Shown here piece by piece: positions 47,619-56,722 of a stretch of DNA of 64,000 nt (the stretch's first letter is position 1; the number at the start of each line of letters is the position of its first letter). The notes beneath the pieces are model-generated. The model did not search any database. It saw only the letters and a program-made list of their open reading frames with translations, and was not told the DNA's origin. The DNA is from Flexivirga meconopsidis. GTDB lineage: Bacteria > Actinomycetota > Actinomycetes > Actinomycetales > Dermatophilaceae. Position numbers and translations under genes: made by a program. Location of the stretch: the NCBI RefSeq assembly GCF_026162425.1, contig NZ_JAOBQJ010000005.1:186001-250000 (forward strand), written 5' to 3'.

Positions 47619-48257
47619 ATGCAGCTCACCGCCCGCCGCGCCGTCGTCGCCGCCGGATCCGTCGCCACGGCCGCCTCGATCACCCTCGCGGCCGCTCCCG
47701 GCGCCTCCGCGGACCCGTTCGTCAACATCGACCAGACCGCCACCGTCACCACCCACGTTGCCAAACCGAACAAGGACATCACCTTCACCGGCACCCAGGC
47801 CGCCAAGATCGACCTCGGCAAGACCGAGGGCAACGTGTCCGCCGACCTCAAGCTCGGCACGGGCACGATGAAGGTCGACATCCCGGTCATCCCAGGCATG
47901 TTCACCCTCCGCGGCCTCGCGACCGCGACGCTGCAGATCGAGCCCACCGGCCCCGCGACCGGCACGCTCGCGGGCGGCAAGCTGGACGTGACGCAGAACT
48001 TCAACGTGCGCATCACCAAGGTCAACCCGGTCATCCTGAGCTTCGTCAACCTGGTGCCGAGCACCTGCCGCACCGCGTCGACGGCGACGATGAAGCTGAG
48101 CGGTGACGCCGCCAATCCACTGGGTCCGATCACCGTCAACGGCACCTACACGCTGCCGAACTTCGCCAACTGCGGGCTGATGACCCCGGTGATCAACGGC
48201 CTGACCGCAGGCCCGGGCAACACCGTGACCGCGACGTTCGTCCCGGTCCTGCCCTGA
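47619..48257 (+). CDS. Secreted protein of unknown function
   Basis: 212 residues. The signal peptide has twin Arg (TARRAVVAAGS), a hydrophobic core and a cleavage site near APGASA-DP (residue ~32). The mature part is beta-rich and Thr/Val-rich without catalytic motifs; two Cys (STCRTA, NCGLMT) could form a disulfide. It resembles small exported actinobacterial proteins without assigned role. AAAGGATC precedes the ATG. It stands alone between lepA and a convergent MFS gene. Confidence 0.75.
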   Translation: MQLTARRAVVAAGSVATAASITLAAAPGASADPFVNIDQTATVTTHVAKPNKDITFTGTQAAKIDLGKTEGNVSADLKLGTGTMKVDIPVIPGMFTLRGLATATLQIEPTGPATGTLAGGKLDVTQNFNVRITKVNPVILSFVNLVPSTCRTASTATMKLSGDAANPLGPITVNGTYTLPNFANCGLMTPVINGLTAGPGNTVTATFVPVLP

Positions 48258-48306
48258 CCTGACCCAAGCTCCGGCGCGGGCTCAAGCCTCGAGTCGACGA
48301 GCCCAC

Positions 48307-48345
48307 CGACGATCCGTTCCGGCAGCGCGCCGGGGCGGATCGTCG
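48307..48345. terminator. Hairpin between convergent genes
   Basis: CGACGATCCG (48307-48316) pairs perfectly with CGGATCGTCG (48336-48345). Within the loop CCGGC and GCCGG also pair around AGCGC. The long GC stem lies between the secreted-protein gene and the convergent MFS gene. It has no T-run on either side, so it is a transcription barrier of the actinobacterial U-poor kind. Confidence 0.6.
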
Positions 48346-48348
48346 CGT

Positions 48349-49593
48349 TCAGGCCGCCACCGCGGAGGCGGTACGCCGAGCCAACATCGCTGAGACGAAG
48401 GTGATCCCGACGCCGCCAATCGCGAGGAAGGCGCCCAGCCGGCTCGGCCATTCATAACCCAGCCCGTGCGATAGCACCACGCTGCCGAGCCAGGCACCAA
48501 GGGCGTTGGCGATATTCAAGGTCGAGTGGTTGAGCGCAGCGGCGAGCGACTGACCCTCGTGCGCCACGTCCATCAGGCGGGTCTGCAGCATCGGCACCAG
48601 CAAGGACGGCAGCAACCCGAGCAGGAACACCGCGATCACCGCCGTGACCTTCTGGTGCGCCATCGGGCCGAAGAGGGTGAGCAGTATGGCGATCGCGATC
48701 AGCGAGCCGAACATCCCGCGGAGCATGCCGAGCGCCGCGACTCGTCCGGCGAGGACCGCGCCCGCCGTCATACCGACGCCGTAGACGACGAGCAGGACCG
48801 GCACCGCGCCATCGGCGAAGCCGGCCAGCTCCGTCATCGTCGGGGTGATGTAAGAGAACGTCGCGAACATGCCACCGAAACCGACGGTGCCGATGCCGAG
48901 GGTGAGCCACACCTGAGGGCGTTTCAGAGCGCGCAGCTCCTTGCGCGGGGACGCCGCGTCGTCGGCCGGTTGCCGAGGCACCCAGAGCCATACGGCGCCG
49001 ATCGTGACCAGTGCGAGCAACCCGACGAACGCATAGGGCCACTCCCAGCCGAGGTTCTGGCCGAGCAGCGTCGCGAGCGGCACACCGACGATGTTGGCGA
49101 CGGTGAGCCCGGCGATCATCATCGACACCGCCCACGTCCGTCGTTCCCGACTGACCAGCGAGGCCGCCACCACCGACCCGATGCCGAAGAACGCGCCGTG
49201 CGGCAGGCCACTGACGAAGCGGGCCACCATCAGCGTGAGGTAGTTCGGAGCGAGCGCGGAGCCGACGTTGCCGGCCGCGAAGGCGACCATCAGCCAGATC
49301 AGCACCCGCTTGCGCGGGGCACGCGCGGCAAGCGTGGCGATGGTCGGCGCTCCGACGACGACACCGAGGGCGTATGCCGAGACGACATGGCCGGCCGTGG
49401 GGATGCTGATGCCGACGCCGTCCGCGATCTGCGGAAGGAGTCCCATAGTGACGAACTCCGTTGTGCCAATTGCAAACCCGCCCAGCGCGAGTGCAAACAG
49501 CGCAAGGCCGAGGTGAGTGCCTCGCGGAGCACGAGGAGCACGGTCGGCGACCTCGTCGTCGCAGATGTCGTGCAAAGCGGTTTGTTCGGTCAC
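48349..49593 (-). CDS. MFS transporter (DHA1, AraJ/YdhP-like)
   Basis: 414 residues with 12 membrane segments. Signatures: GGFAIGTTEFVTMGLLPQIADGV in helix 1, ARFVSGLPHGAFFGIGSVVAASL and MTAGAVLAGRVAALG. The family includes exporters of sugars and small drugs. A GTG start at 49593 is chosen from the beginning of helix-1 homology. Longer upstream extensions lack family similarity. Confidence 0.85.
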   Translation of the reverse strand: MTEQTALHDICDDEVADRAPRAPRGTHLGLALFALALGGFAIGTTEFVTMGLLPQIADGVGISIPTAGHVVSAYALGVVVGAPTIATLAARAPRKRVLIWLMVAFAAGNVGSALAPNYLTLMVARFVSGLPHGAFFGIGSVVAASLVSRERRTWAVSMMIAGLTVANIVGVPLATLLGQNLGWEWPYAFVGLLALVTIGAVWLWVPRQPADDAASPRKELRALKRPQVWLTLGIGTVGFGGMFATFSYITPTMTELAGFADGAVPVLLVVYGVGMTAGAVLAGRVAALGMLRGMFGSLIAIAILLTLFGPMAHQKVTAVIAVFLLGLLPSLLVPMLQTRLMDVAHEGQSLAAALNHSTLNIANALGAWLGSVVLSHGLGYEWPSRLGAFLAIGGVGITFVSAMLARRTASAVAA

Positions 49594-49765
49594 CGATCCA
49601 GTGTTCCGGCGCCGGTCCGTTACTGGCGAGTCAGAACGACCGGACGTGAGCGGATTCACGCCATACCCGGGTCGAGGCGAGATGGACGGAGCCGTTATTG
49701 TTTTCCACGGAGCGAGCCAGTCTTTCCGCATCATGAAAACGATGCCCCACAGCACGGAGGTGCGC

Positions 49766-51373
49766 ATGTCAGACACGACCGGTTTGGAACTGCCCGAAGG
49801 CGTGGAGGTCACCGGCCCGGTGAAGGAGCGCTATGCCGAGATCCTCAGCCCGCAGGCGCTGGAGCTGATCGCGAAGCTGCACCGTGAGCTCAACGGGCGC
49901 CGACTGGAAGCGCTCAAGGCTCGCGAGGAGCGGGTCGCCAAGGTCGCCGCGGGCGAGGACCTGGGCTTCCTCGAGGAGACCGCGTCGGTGCGGGAGGACC
50001 CGAGCTGGAAGGTCGCCCCGCTGGCACCGGGCTTGGAGGACCGCCGTGTCGAGATGACCGGGCCCACCGACCGCAAGATGACGATCAACGCGCTCAACTC
50101 CGGCGCGAAGGCGTGGCTGGCCGACCAGGAGGACGCCAACACCCCGATGTGGGAGAACGTCGTCGAAGGCCCGCTCAACCTGAAGGACGCGCTCGACGGC
50201 ACGATCGACTTCACCAGCCCGGAGGGCAAGGAGTACAAGCTCGTCGAGGCGGACAAGCAGCCCACGATCATCGTCCGGCCGCGCGGCTGGCACCTGCCGG
50301 AGAAGCACATCCTGGTCGACGGGGAGGAGACCTCCGGCTCGCTGGTCGACTTCGCGCTCTACTTCGTGGCCAACGCCCAGAAGCAGCTCGACCGCGGGAA
50401 GGGCCCGTACTTCTACCTGCCCAAGATGGAGAGCCACAAGGAAGCCCGGCTCTGGAACGACGCGTTCGTCATCGCCCAGGACGCCCTCGGCATCCCGCAG
50501 GGCACGATCCGGGCGACCTGCCTGATCGAGACGCTGCCGGCCGCGTTCGAGATGGAGGAGATCCTCTACGAGCTGCGCGACCACTCCTCCGGCCTCAACG
50601 CCGGCCGCTGGGACTACCTCTTCTCGGTGATCAAGACCTACCGCACCCGCGGCGCCGACTACATCGTCCCGGACCGCAACACGGTGACGATGACCGTGCC
50701 GTTCATGCGCGCCTACACCGAGCTGCTGGTGCGCACCTGCCACAAGCGCGGCGCATCCGCGATCGGCGGGATGGCGGCGTTCATCCCGAGCAAGGACGAG
50801 TCGGTCAACACCGCGGCCTACGAGAAGGTCACCGACGACAAAACCCGTGAAGCGACAGACGGATTCGACGGTTCGTGGGTCGCGCACCCGGCGATGGTCG
50901 AGACCTGCTTCAACGTCTTCAACGAGATCCTCGGCGGCAAGCCCAACCAGATCGAGGACAAGCAGCGGGAGGATGTCTCGGTCGAGGCGGCGCAATTGCT
51001 CGACGTGAAGTCGACACCGGGCGAGGTCACCTCCGCCGGGCTGCGCAGCAACATCGACGTCGCGCTGCAGTACCTGCGCACCTGGCTCACCGGTCGAGGC
51101 GCCGTCGGGATCCACAACCTGATGGAGGACGCTGCGACCGCCGAGATCAGCCGCTCCCAGATCTGGCAGCAGATCAAGAACGAGGTCAAGCTCGCCGACA
51201 CCGGAGAGACCGTCACCAAGGACATGGTGCTCAAGCTCGTCGACGAGGTCATTGCCGAATTGCCTGGTGAGGCAAGCGATTACGACGACGCGAAGGCAAC
51301 CTTCCTGGAGGTTGCGGTGGCCGACGACTACGCGCCGTTCCTGACGCTGCCGGCCTACGAGCGGATGGCCTGA
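49766..51373 (+). CDS. aceB: Malate synthase A
   Basis: 535 residues. It condenses glyoxylate with acetyl-CoA to malate. Signatures: MTINALNSGAKAWLADQEDA, RPRGWHLPEKH, KMESHKEARLWNDAFV, LIETLPAAFEMEEILYELR and AGRWDYLFSVIKT, plus DGSWVAHPAMVE with the late catalytic region. GGAGG lies 5 nt before the ATG. It is not linked to isocitrate lyase but to glycolate oxidase genes, pointing to glycolate use. Confidence 0.96.
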   Translation: MSDTTGLELPEGVEVTGPVKERYAEILSPQALELIAKLHRELNGRRLEALKAREERVAKVAAGEDLGFLEETASVREDPSWKVAPLAPGLEDRRVEMTGPTDRKMTINALNSGAKAWLADQEDANTPMWENVVEGPLNLKDALDGTIDFTSPEGKEYKLVEADKQPTIIVRPRGWHLPEKHILVDGEETSGSLVDFALYFVANAQKQLDRGKGPYFYLPKMESHKEARLWNDAFVIAQDALGIPQGTIRATCLIETLPAAFEMEEILYELRDHSSGLNAGRWDYLFSVIKTYRTRGADYIVPDRNTVTMTVPFMRAYTELLVRTCHKRGASAIGGMAAFIPSKDESVNTAAYEKVTDDKTREATDGFDGSWVAHPAMVETCFNVFNEILGGKPNQIEDKQREDVSVEAAQLLDVKSTPGEVTSAGLRSNIDVALQYLRTWLTGRGAVGIHNLMEDAATAEISRSQIWQQIKNEVKLADTGETVTKDMVLKLVDEVIAELPGEASDYDDAKATFLEVAVADDYAPFLTLPAYERMA

Positions 51374-51378
51374 GGCGT

Positions 51379-52848
51379 ATGACGCAGGCAGCGCCGATCA
51401 CGGCCGTCGCAGCGCGGCTTCGGTCGGCGCTGCCGGCTGACGCCGTCATCGACGACCCGACGAGGCTGGCGACCTACGACTGCGACGGGCTGCTGCACTA
51501 CCGCGTCAGCCCGGCGCTCGTGGTGCTGGCGGGCAGCGCGGACGACGTGCAACTGGCGGTCCGCGCCTGCGTCGAGCAGGACGTGCCGTTCGTCGCGCGC
51601 GGCTCGGGCACGGGCCTGTCCGGAGGCGCCCTCCCGCACGCCGACGGCGTGCTCATCGTGATGAGCGGCTTCCGCGAGATCCGTGAGGTGTCACCGCGAG
51701 ATCAGCGTGCGGTCGTCGACCCCGGAGTGATCAATCTGGCCGTGTCCGGGCGGACTCGGCCGGACGGCTACTACTTCGCGCCCGATCCGTCGAGCCAGCA
51801 GATTTGCACGATCGGCGGCAACGTCGCGGAGAATTCCGGCGGCGCACACTGCCTGAAATACGGCTTCACCGCGACCCATGTGCTGGCCGCAGACGTGGTC
51901 ACCCCCGACGGCGAGCGGACCACGCTGGGCACCACCGCTCCGGACGCGCCCGGTTACGACGTGCTCGGCGCGTTCGTCGGGTCCGAGGGCACGCTGGGCA
52001 TCGCGACCGAGGTCACCGTGCGGTTGCTGCGCAATCCGCAGAGCGTGCAGACCTTCCTCGCCGGCTTCGCCGACTGCAACGCGGCAGGCGCGGCGGTGTC
52101 GGCGATCATCGGGGCCGGCATCGTGCCCGCTGCGATCGAGATGATGGACGCGCTCGCGATCGAGGCGGCCGAGGCGGCCGTCTCCTGCAACTACCCGCCC
52201 GGCGCGGGCGGGGTGCTGGTCGTCGAACTCGACGGGCCCGAACACGAGGTGGAGGCCGAGCTCGCCGCGGCAGAGCACCATTGCCAGGAGGCCGGCGCCT
52301 TCGAGATCCGGGTCGCCGCCGATGACGCTGAGCGGCAAGCAATCTGGCGCGGCCGCAAGTCGGCCTTCGCCGCCGTCGGGCGCATCAGTCCGGACTACAT
52401 CGTGCAGGACGGCGTTATCCCCCGCACCGCGCTGCCGGAGGTGCTCCGGCAGATGGACGAGCTGGCCGCCGAGCGCGGTGTGCGGGTCGCCAACGTCTTC
52501 CACGCCGGCGACGGCAACCTGCATCCGCTCGTGCTCTTCGACGAGAAGGTCCCCGGTCAGGGCGACGCCGCGGAAGACGCCTCGGGGGCGATCCTCGACC
52601 TCTGCCTGGCGCACGGCGGCTCGATCACCGGCGAGCACGGCGTCGGCTCCGACAAGGCCAAGCACATGCCGAAGATGTTCACCGACGACGATCTGGACAC
52701 CATGCAACTGGTGCGCTGTGCATTCGACCCACAGGGAATCTCCAACCCTGGCAAGGTTTTCCCGACGCCCCGGTTGTGCGGCGAAGTGCCCGGAAAACGC
52801 AAGGCCGCGCACCCGGCCCAACAGGCCGGCCTGGGCGAGGTGTTCTGA
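51379..52848 (+). CDS. glcD: Glycolate oxidase FAD subunit GlcD
   Basis: 489 residues. The PCMH FAD-binding fold has VPFVARGSGTGLSGGALPH, CTIGGNVAENSGGAHCLKYG and the C-terminal FAD-oxidase cap with FHAGDGNLHPLVLFD and GGSITGEHGVGSDKAKHM. With GlcE and GlcF it oxidises glycolate to glyoxylate and passes electrons to the membrane. The ATG lies 5 nt after the aceB stop, so the operon is tight. Confidence 0.93.
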   Translation: MTQAAPITAVAARLRSALPADAVIDDPTRLATYDCDGLLHYRVSPALVVLAGSADDVQLAVRACVEQDVPFVARGSGTGLSGGALPHADGVLIVMSGFREIREVSPRDQRAVVDPGVINLAVSGRTRPDGYYFAPDPSSQQICTIGGNVAENSGGAHCLKYGFTATHVLAADVVTPDGERTTLGTTAPDAPGYDVLGAFVGSEGTLGIATEVTVRLLRNPQSVQTFLAGFADCNAAGAAVSAIIGAGIVPAAIEMMDALAIEAAEAAVSCNYPPGAGGVLVVELDGPEHEVEAELAAAEHHCQEAGAFEIRVAADDAERQAIWRGRKSAFAAVGRISPDYIVQDGVIPRTALPEVLRQMDELAAERGVRVANVFHAGDGNLHPLVLFDEKVPGQGDAAEDASGAILDLCLAHGGSITGEHGVGSDKAKHMPKMFTDDDLDTMQLVRCAFDPQGISNPGKVFPTPRLCGEVPGKRKAAHPAQQAGLGEVF

Positions 52849-54069
52849 GTGGACCTGCTCGAGGACCTGCGGTCGCACGACATCGACGTGCGCGCCGGCA
52901 CCTCCGACGACGCCGTGGACGGCCGTGTCCCGCGCCTGGTCGCCAGACCGGCCTCCACCGAGCAGGTCGCGGCGACGATGCGCGCCGCCCACGCTGCGGG
53001 GGCGGTCACCGTCGTGCGCGGCAACGGCACGAAGCTGCGCTGGGGCGCGCCCGCACCGGAGCTAGACCTACTGCTCGACCTCGGCGGCATGCAGCAGCTC
53101 CTGGAACACCAGCCGGGTGACCTCATCGTGCGCGCCGAGGCCGGTATGCCGCTCGCCGACCTCCAGGAGCACTTGCGGTCCAGCGGACAGCGTCTCGGGG
53201 TCGACGAGCCGGTCGCGGGGACGACACTCGGCGGCCTGATTGCCAGCAATGCCAGTGGTCCTCGCCGGTTGCACACGGGCACCGCGCGGGATCTGCTGAT
53301 CGGCGTCACGATCGTGCTGGCCGACGGCACGATCGCGCACTCCGGTGGCAAGGTCGTCAAAAATGTCGCCGGCTACGACCTGTGCAAGCTGATGACCGGC
53401 TCGTTCGGCACGCTCGCGGTGGTAACCGAGGCGACCTTCCGCCTGCACCCCACGCCCGCCGCCTCCGGCTGGGCCACGGTGCAGGTTGCCCCTGACCAAC
53501 TCGAGCCGATGCTGGAGCGTTTGTGCCGCACTCAGCTCGCGCCCGCAGCCCTCGAGATCGATGCTCCCCCAGGCGAATCCGTCACGATAGGCACGCTCAT
53601 CGAAGGCACCGTCGCGGGAGTGCCGGGTCGGCTGGCCGCGGCCCGCGCCGAGATCGCGGACCACGCGGAGCTGCGGGACGACCTCGACTGGCCGTGGCGG
53701 TACCCCTTCTCGACGGACGGCACGCAGAGCGGCCTGAAGATCACCTGCCGCCTCGGCGCGGTCGCCACCTTGACTGCCGCGGCGACCAATCTCGGTCTGC
53801 ACGTGCGAGGTTCGGCCGGCACAGGTGTGCTCTACGCGGCCGCACCGTCCGCCGCCGGACCCGCCGACCTTGCCGATGCGTTGACTTCGCTGCGCGCGCT
53901 CGCCGCCGACCACGGCGGCTCCGTCGTCGTGCTCGATGCTCCCCGCGAGCTGCGCGGGGCGGTCGATGTCTGGGGCCCGGTCCCCGCGACGGCGATCATG
54001 CGACGGCTCAAGGAACAGTTCGACCCTGCCCGGCTGCTCGCACCGGGTCGATTCGTGGGAGGCATCTGA
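52849..54069 (+). CDS. glcE: Glycolate oxidase subunit GlcE
   Basis: 406 residues. A second, shorter FAD-binding PCMH protein: VVRGNGTKLRWGAPAPELDL, VGEP-type segment VDEPVAGTTLGGLIASNASGP, then KVVKNVAGYDLCKLMTGSFGTL. GTG start touching the glcD stop (TGA|GTG). GlcE is needed for the active GlcDEF complex. Confidence 0.9.
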   Translation: MDLLEDLRSHDIDVRAGTSDDAVDGRVPRLVARPASTEQVAATMRAAHAAGAVTVVRGNGTKLRWGAPAPELDLLLDLGGMQQLLEHQPGDLIVRAEAGMPLADLQEHLRSSGQRLGVDEPVAGTTLGGLIASNASGPRRLHTGTARDLLIGVTIVLADGTIAHSGGKVVKNVAGYDLCKLMTGSFGTLAVVTEATFRLHPTPAASGWATVQVAPDQLEPMLERLCRTQLAPAALEIDAPPGESVTIGTLIEGTVAGVPGRLAAARAEIADHAELRDDLDWPWRYPFSTDGTQSGLKITCRLGAVATLTAAATNLGLHVRGSAGTGVLYAAAPSAAGPADLADALTSLRALAADHGGSVVVLDAPRELRGAVDVWGPVPATAIMRRLKEQFDPARLLAPGRFVGGI

Positions 54070-55397
54070 TGACCGACGTCGCGAAGGACGGCGCCTTCGA
54101 CGCGCACAATCCGCCGTCACCGGAGCTGATCTCGGACTGCGTGCACTGCGGCTTCTGCCTGCCGACCTGCCCGACCTACCTGCTCTGGGGCGAGGAGATG
54201 GACTCGCCTCGGGGACGCATCCACCTGATGCAGGCGGGCAACGAGGGCACTGCGATGACCCCGGAAATGGTCGGTCACTTCGACGCCTGCCTGGGCTGTA
54301 TGGCGTGCGTGACGGCCTGTCCGAGCGGTGTGCAGTATGACCGCCTGCTGGAGCAGACCCGGGCTCAGGTGGAGCGCAATCATCCACGCTCAAGGGCCGA
54401 AAAGGCGCTGCGCGAAACGATTTTCAAACTATTCCCCTACCCGGACCGATTGCGCCGCCTCCGCGCTCCATTGCGTATGGCGCAGCGTCTCGGCCTCGAC
54501 CGGCGTCTGCGCAGCACCGGCTTGCTGGAGCGCTTTCTGCCCGGACTCGCCGCCATGGAGCGACTGACGCCGAGCCTCGGCCCTGCGGAGGCGCTGCCGG
54601 CGGAGGTTCCCGCAGTGGGCGGTGAGCGCGAGGTGGTCGCGATGCTCACCGGCTGCGTGCAGGACGTGTTCTTCTCGCAGGTGAACGCGGCAACCGCCCG
54701 GGTGCTCGCCGCCGAGGGGTGCCGGGTCGTCATACCGCAGGACCAGGGATGCTGCGGTGCGCTGTCCAGTCACTCCGGACGTGAGCCGGAGGCGCAGCGG
54801 TTCGCGCGGGCGACGATGGCTTCCTTCGCCGGGTTGGGGGACGCGACGACGGTGGTCACCAACGCGGCCGGCTGCGGCAGCGCGATGAAGGACTACGGCT
54901 TCCTCTTCGAGGGCGAATCCGATGCGACGACAACCCAATCCGCCCAGACATTCGGCTCCCGGGTGCAGGACCTGAGCGAGGTGCTGACCCGCCTCGGCGC
55001 GGTCGCCGAGCGGCATCCGCTGCCGATCACCGTCGCCTATCACGATGCATGCCACCTCGGCCACGCCCAGGGAGTGCGGGACCAGCCCCGTGCGCTGCTG
55101 CGGGAGATCCCCGGACTGCGCCTCGTCGAGATCCCGGACGCCGCGATCTGCTGCGGCTCGGCGGGCATCTACAACATCCTCAACCCTGAGCCGGCCGCGG
55201 AGCTCGGGGAGAAGAAGGCGCGCGACATCATCTCCACCGGCGCCGATCTGATCGTCACCGCCAACCCCGGCTGCCTGATGCAGATCGCGACCGCGCTGGA
55301 GCGACTCGGCAAGCCGATCCCCATGGCGCACACCGCGACCGTGCTCGACGCCTCGATCCGCGGCCTACCGGTCGACACTCTTCTGGACACTCGATGA
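54069..55397 (+). CDS. glcF: Glycolate oxidase iron-sulfur subunit GlcF
   Basis: 442 residues. Two 4Fe-4S motifs, CVHCGFCLPTCPTY and CLGCMACVTACPSG, in the first 90 residues. Two CCG-domain motifs later (DQGCCGALSSHSG and ICCGSAGIYNIL). Start ATG overlaps the glcE stop (TGATG). It transfers electrons from GlcD to the quinone pool. Confidence 0.93.
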   Translation: MTDVAKDGAFDAHNPPSPELISDCVHCGFCLPTCPTYLLWGEEMDSPRGRIHLMQAGNEGTAMTPEMVGHFDACLGCMACVTACPSGVQYDRLLEQTRAQVERNHPRSRAEKALRETIFKLFPYPDRLRRLRAPLRMAQRLGLDRRLRSTGLLERFLPGLAAMERLTPSLGPAEALPAEVPAVGGEREVVAMLTGCVQDVFFSQVNAATARVLAAEGCRVVIPQDQGCCGALSSHSGREPEAQRFARATMASFAGLGDATTVVTNAAGCGSAMKDYGFLFEGESDATTTQSAQTFGSRVQDLSEVLTRLGAVAERHPLPITVAYHDACHLGHAQGVRDQPRALLREIPGLRLVEIPDAAICCGSAGIYNILNPEPAAELGEKKARDIISTGADLIVTANPGCLMQIATALERLGKPIPMAHTATVLDASIRGLPVDTLLDTR

Positions 55398-56161
55398 CCG
55401 ATCAGGCGCAGTCCCGCAGACCCGGCGTGCAGGCCATCGACCGGGCGCTGGACCTGGTCGAGGCCCTGGGCCAGGGGCGTCCGCGCGGCGTCAGCGAACT
55501 CGCCGGCGCGACCGGGTTGCCGGTCGGCACCGTGCACCGGATCCTGGCCACGCTCACCGAGCGCGGCTACGTCGTGCAAGACGACGAACGCAAGTATGTC
55601 GTCGGGCCGTCGGCGCTGCGCCTTGCCGATCTCAGCCGTCAGAGCGTGGCCGCGATCGGGCTGCCGTTTGCCCGGCGTCTGACCGCGCTCTTCGGTGAGT
55701 CGGCGAATGTCGCTGTGCAGCACGGCAATTCGATGGTTTACGTCGCACAGTCGCCGTCACCGCACTCGCTGCGCATCTTTGCAGAGGTTGGCCGGATGGT
55801 CCCGATGCACAGCACCGCGGTCGGCAAGGCGACACTGGCTGCGCTCGGCCCGAACGAGGCCTCCGCGCTCATCGACCGGCTCGACCTGCGTGCTGCCACC
55901 CGCCATACGATCACCGACCGCGTCGATCTCAGCGCCGAACTCAGCGCGGTGCGCGCCAAGGGCTTCGCGATCGACGAGGAGGAGCAGGAACTCGGGGTGC
56001 GATGTGTCGCCGCCGTCGCCCCTGGCCCACAGTGGCCCTACGCCGCCCTGTCGGTGTCCGGCCCGACCGAACGCTTCAACCGGGCCAGCGCCGAACGCGC
56101 AGGCCCCGAAATCGCCGCTGTCGCACGCGAACTCGGAAAGGCTCTCGATGGCTCCCTCTGA
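55394..56161 (+). CDS. IclR-family transcriptional regulator
   Basis: 255 residues. N-terminal winged helix (AIDRALDLVEALGQGRPRGVSEL, GLPVGTVHRILATLTERGYV) and C-terminal effector domain (GRMVPMHSTAVGKATLAAL, DEEEQELGVRCVAAV). It overlaps glcF by 4 bp. Relatives such as AllR and IclR sense glyoxylate or related acids, so it is the natural regulator of this glycolate/malate operon. No clear operator was found before aceB. Confidence 0.9.
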   Translation: MTDQAQSRRPGVQAIDRALDLVEALGQGRPRGVSELAGATGLPVGTVHRILATLTERGYVVQDDERKYVVGPSALRLADLSRQSVAAIGLPFARRLTALFGESANVAVQHGNSMVYVAQSPSPHSLRIFAEVGRMVPMHSTAVGKATLAALGPNEASALIDRLDLRAATRHTITDRVDLSAELSAVRAKGFAIDEEEQELGVRCVAAVAPGPQWPYAALSVSGPTERFNRASAERAGPEIAAVARELGKALDGSL

Positions 56162-56588
56162 GGCGTCCCCTGCGTTGCCCTACCCCGGCGACTTCGCCGG
56201 CGTGCCTCCGCTGGACTACGCACCGAAACCGGACGGCCGCCCGGACCCTGGCGAGATCGTCTGGGGCTGGGTGCCCTACGAAGAGGACCACACCAAGGGC
56301 AAGGACCGCCCCGTGCTGTTGGTCGGCCGGGACGGCGAATGGCTGCTCGGGCTGATGCTCACCAGCAAGGACCACGACCGGGACGAGGAGCAGGAGCGGC
56401 GCGCGGGCCGGTTGTGGTGCGACATCGGCACCGGTGACTGGGATCCGGACCGACGGCCCAGCGAGGTGCGGGTCAACCGGGTAATCCGGCTGGCCGAGAC
56501 CGGCATTCGGCGGGAAGGCGCGGTGCTGCCGCGTGACCGCTTCGAGATCGTGGCCGGCGCGGTACGGGCGGCGTACGGATCGGCCTGA
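56148..56588 (+). CDS. PemK/MazF-fold protein, probably not a paired toxin
   Basis: 146 residues. The core fits the MazF/PemK beta-barrel: PGEIVWGWVPYEEDHTKGKDRPVLLV, LGLMLTSKDHD and VRVNRVIRLAETGIRREGAVLPR. A ~30-residue Pro-rich N-terminus precedes it. It overlaps iclR by 14 bp, and no antitoxin-like gene is next to it. Many actinobacterial solitary relatives are annotated as PemK-family toxins by fold alone. RNase activity is unproven. Confidence 0.7.
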   Translation: MAPSEASPALPYPGDFAGVPPLDYAPKPDGRPDPGEIVWGWVPYEEDHTKGKDRPVLLVGRDGEWLLGLMLTSKDHDRDEEQERRAGRLWCDIGTGDWDPDRRPSEVRVNRVIRLAETGIRREGAVLPRDRFEIVAGAVRAAYGSA

Positions 56589-56629
56589 GGAAGAATTCTG
56601 CCGAGGAAGTACCCGATACTCGTTGTTTC

Positions 56630-56649
56630 CGGTACCGTAAGTACGCGTA
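56630..56649. promoter_or_regulatory. Paired palindromes before the acyl-CoA dehydrogenase operon
   Basis: CGGTACCG (56630-56637) and TACGCGTA (56642-56649) are two perfect 8-bp palindromes separated by 4 nt. They lie in the 134-bp region upstream of the first dehydrogenase. Fatty-acid genes in actinobacteria are often controlled by TetR-type repressors binding such sites; the regulator is not in this window. Confidence 0.35.
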
Positions 56650-56722
56650 ACTGGTGAAGATCCGGGTCAGGCGCTGCGCGCGAGAGCCACGCACGGGCAC
56701 CGGAACCGATCGAAAGGCAGAC

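Noticed and set aside
49700-49765. IclR operator before aceB
   Set aside because: TTTC-N8-GAAA around 49722-49737 is the only symmetry and is too weak and loosely spaced to call.
49594-49812. A 73-residue N-terminal extension of the MFS protein
   Set aside because: It has no family similarity and would overlap the aceB promoter region and the start of aceB. Homology begins near the GTG at 49593.
51691-52992. A 433-codon frame opposite glcD
   Set aside because: It is fully covered by the well-supported glcD and glcE and has no recognisable domain or ribosome-binding site.
56148-56588. A type II toxin-antitoxin module
   Set aside because: The MazF-fold gene has no adjacent small antitoxin gene in either direction; its neighbours are iclR and an acyl-CoA dehydrogenase.
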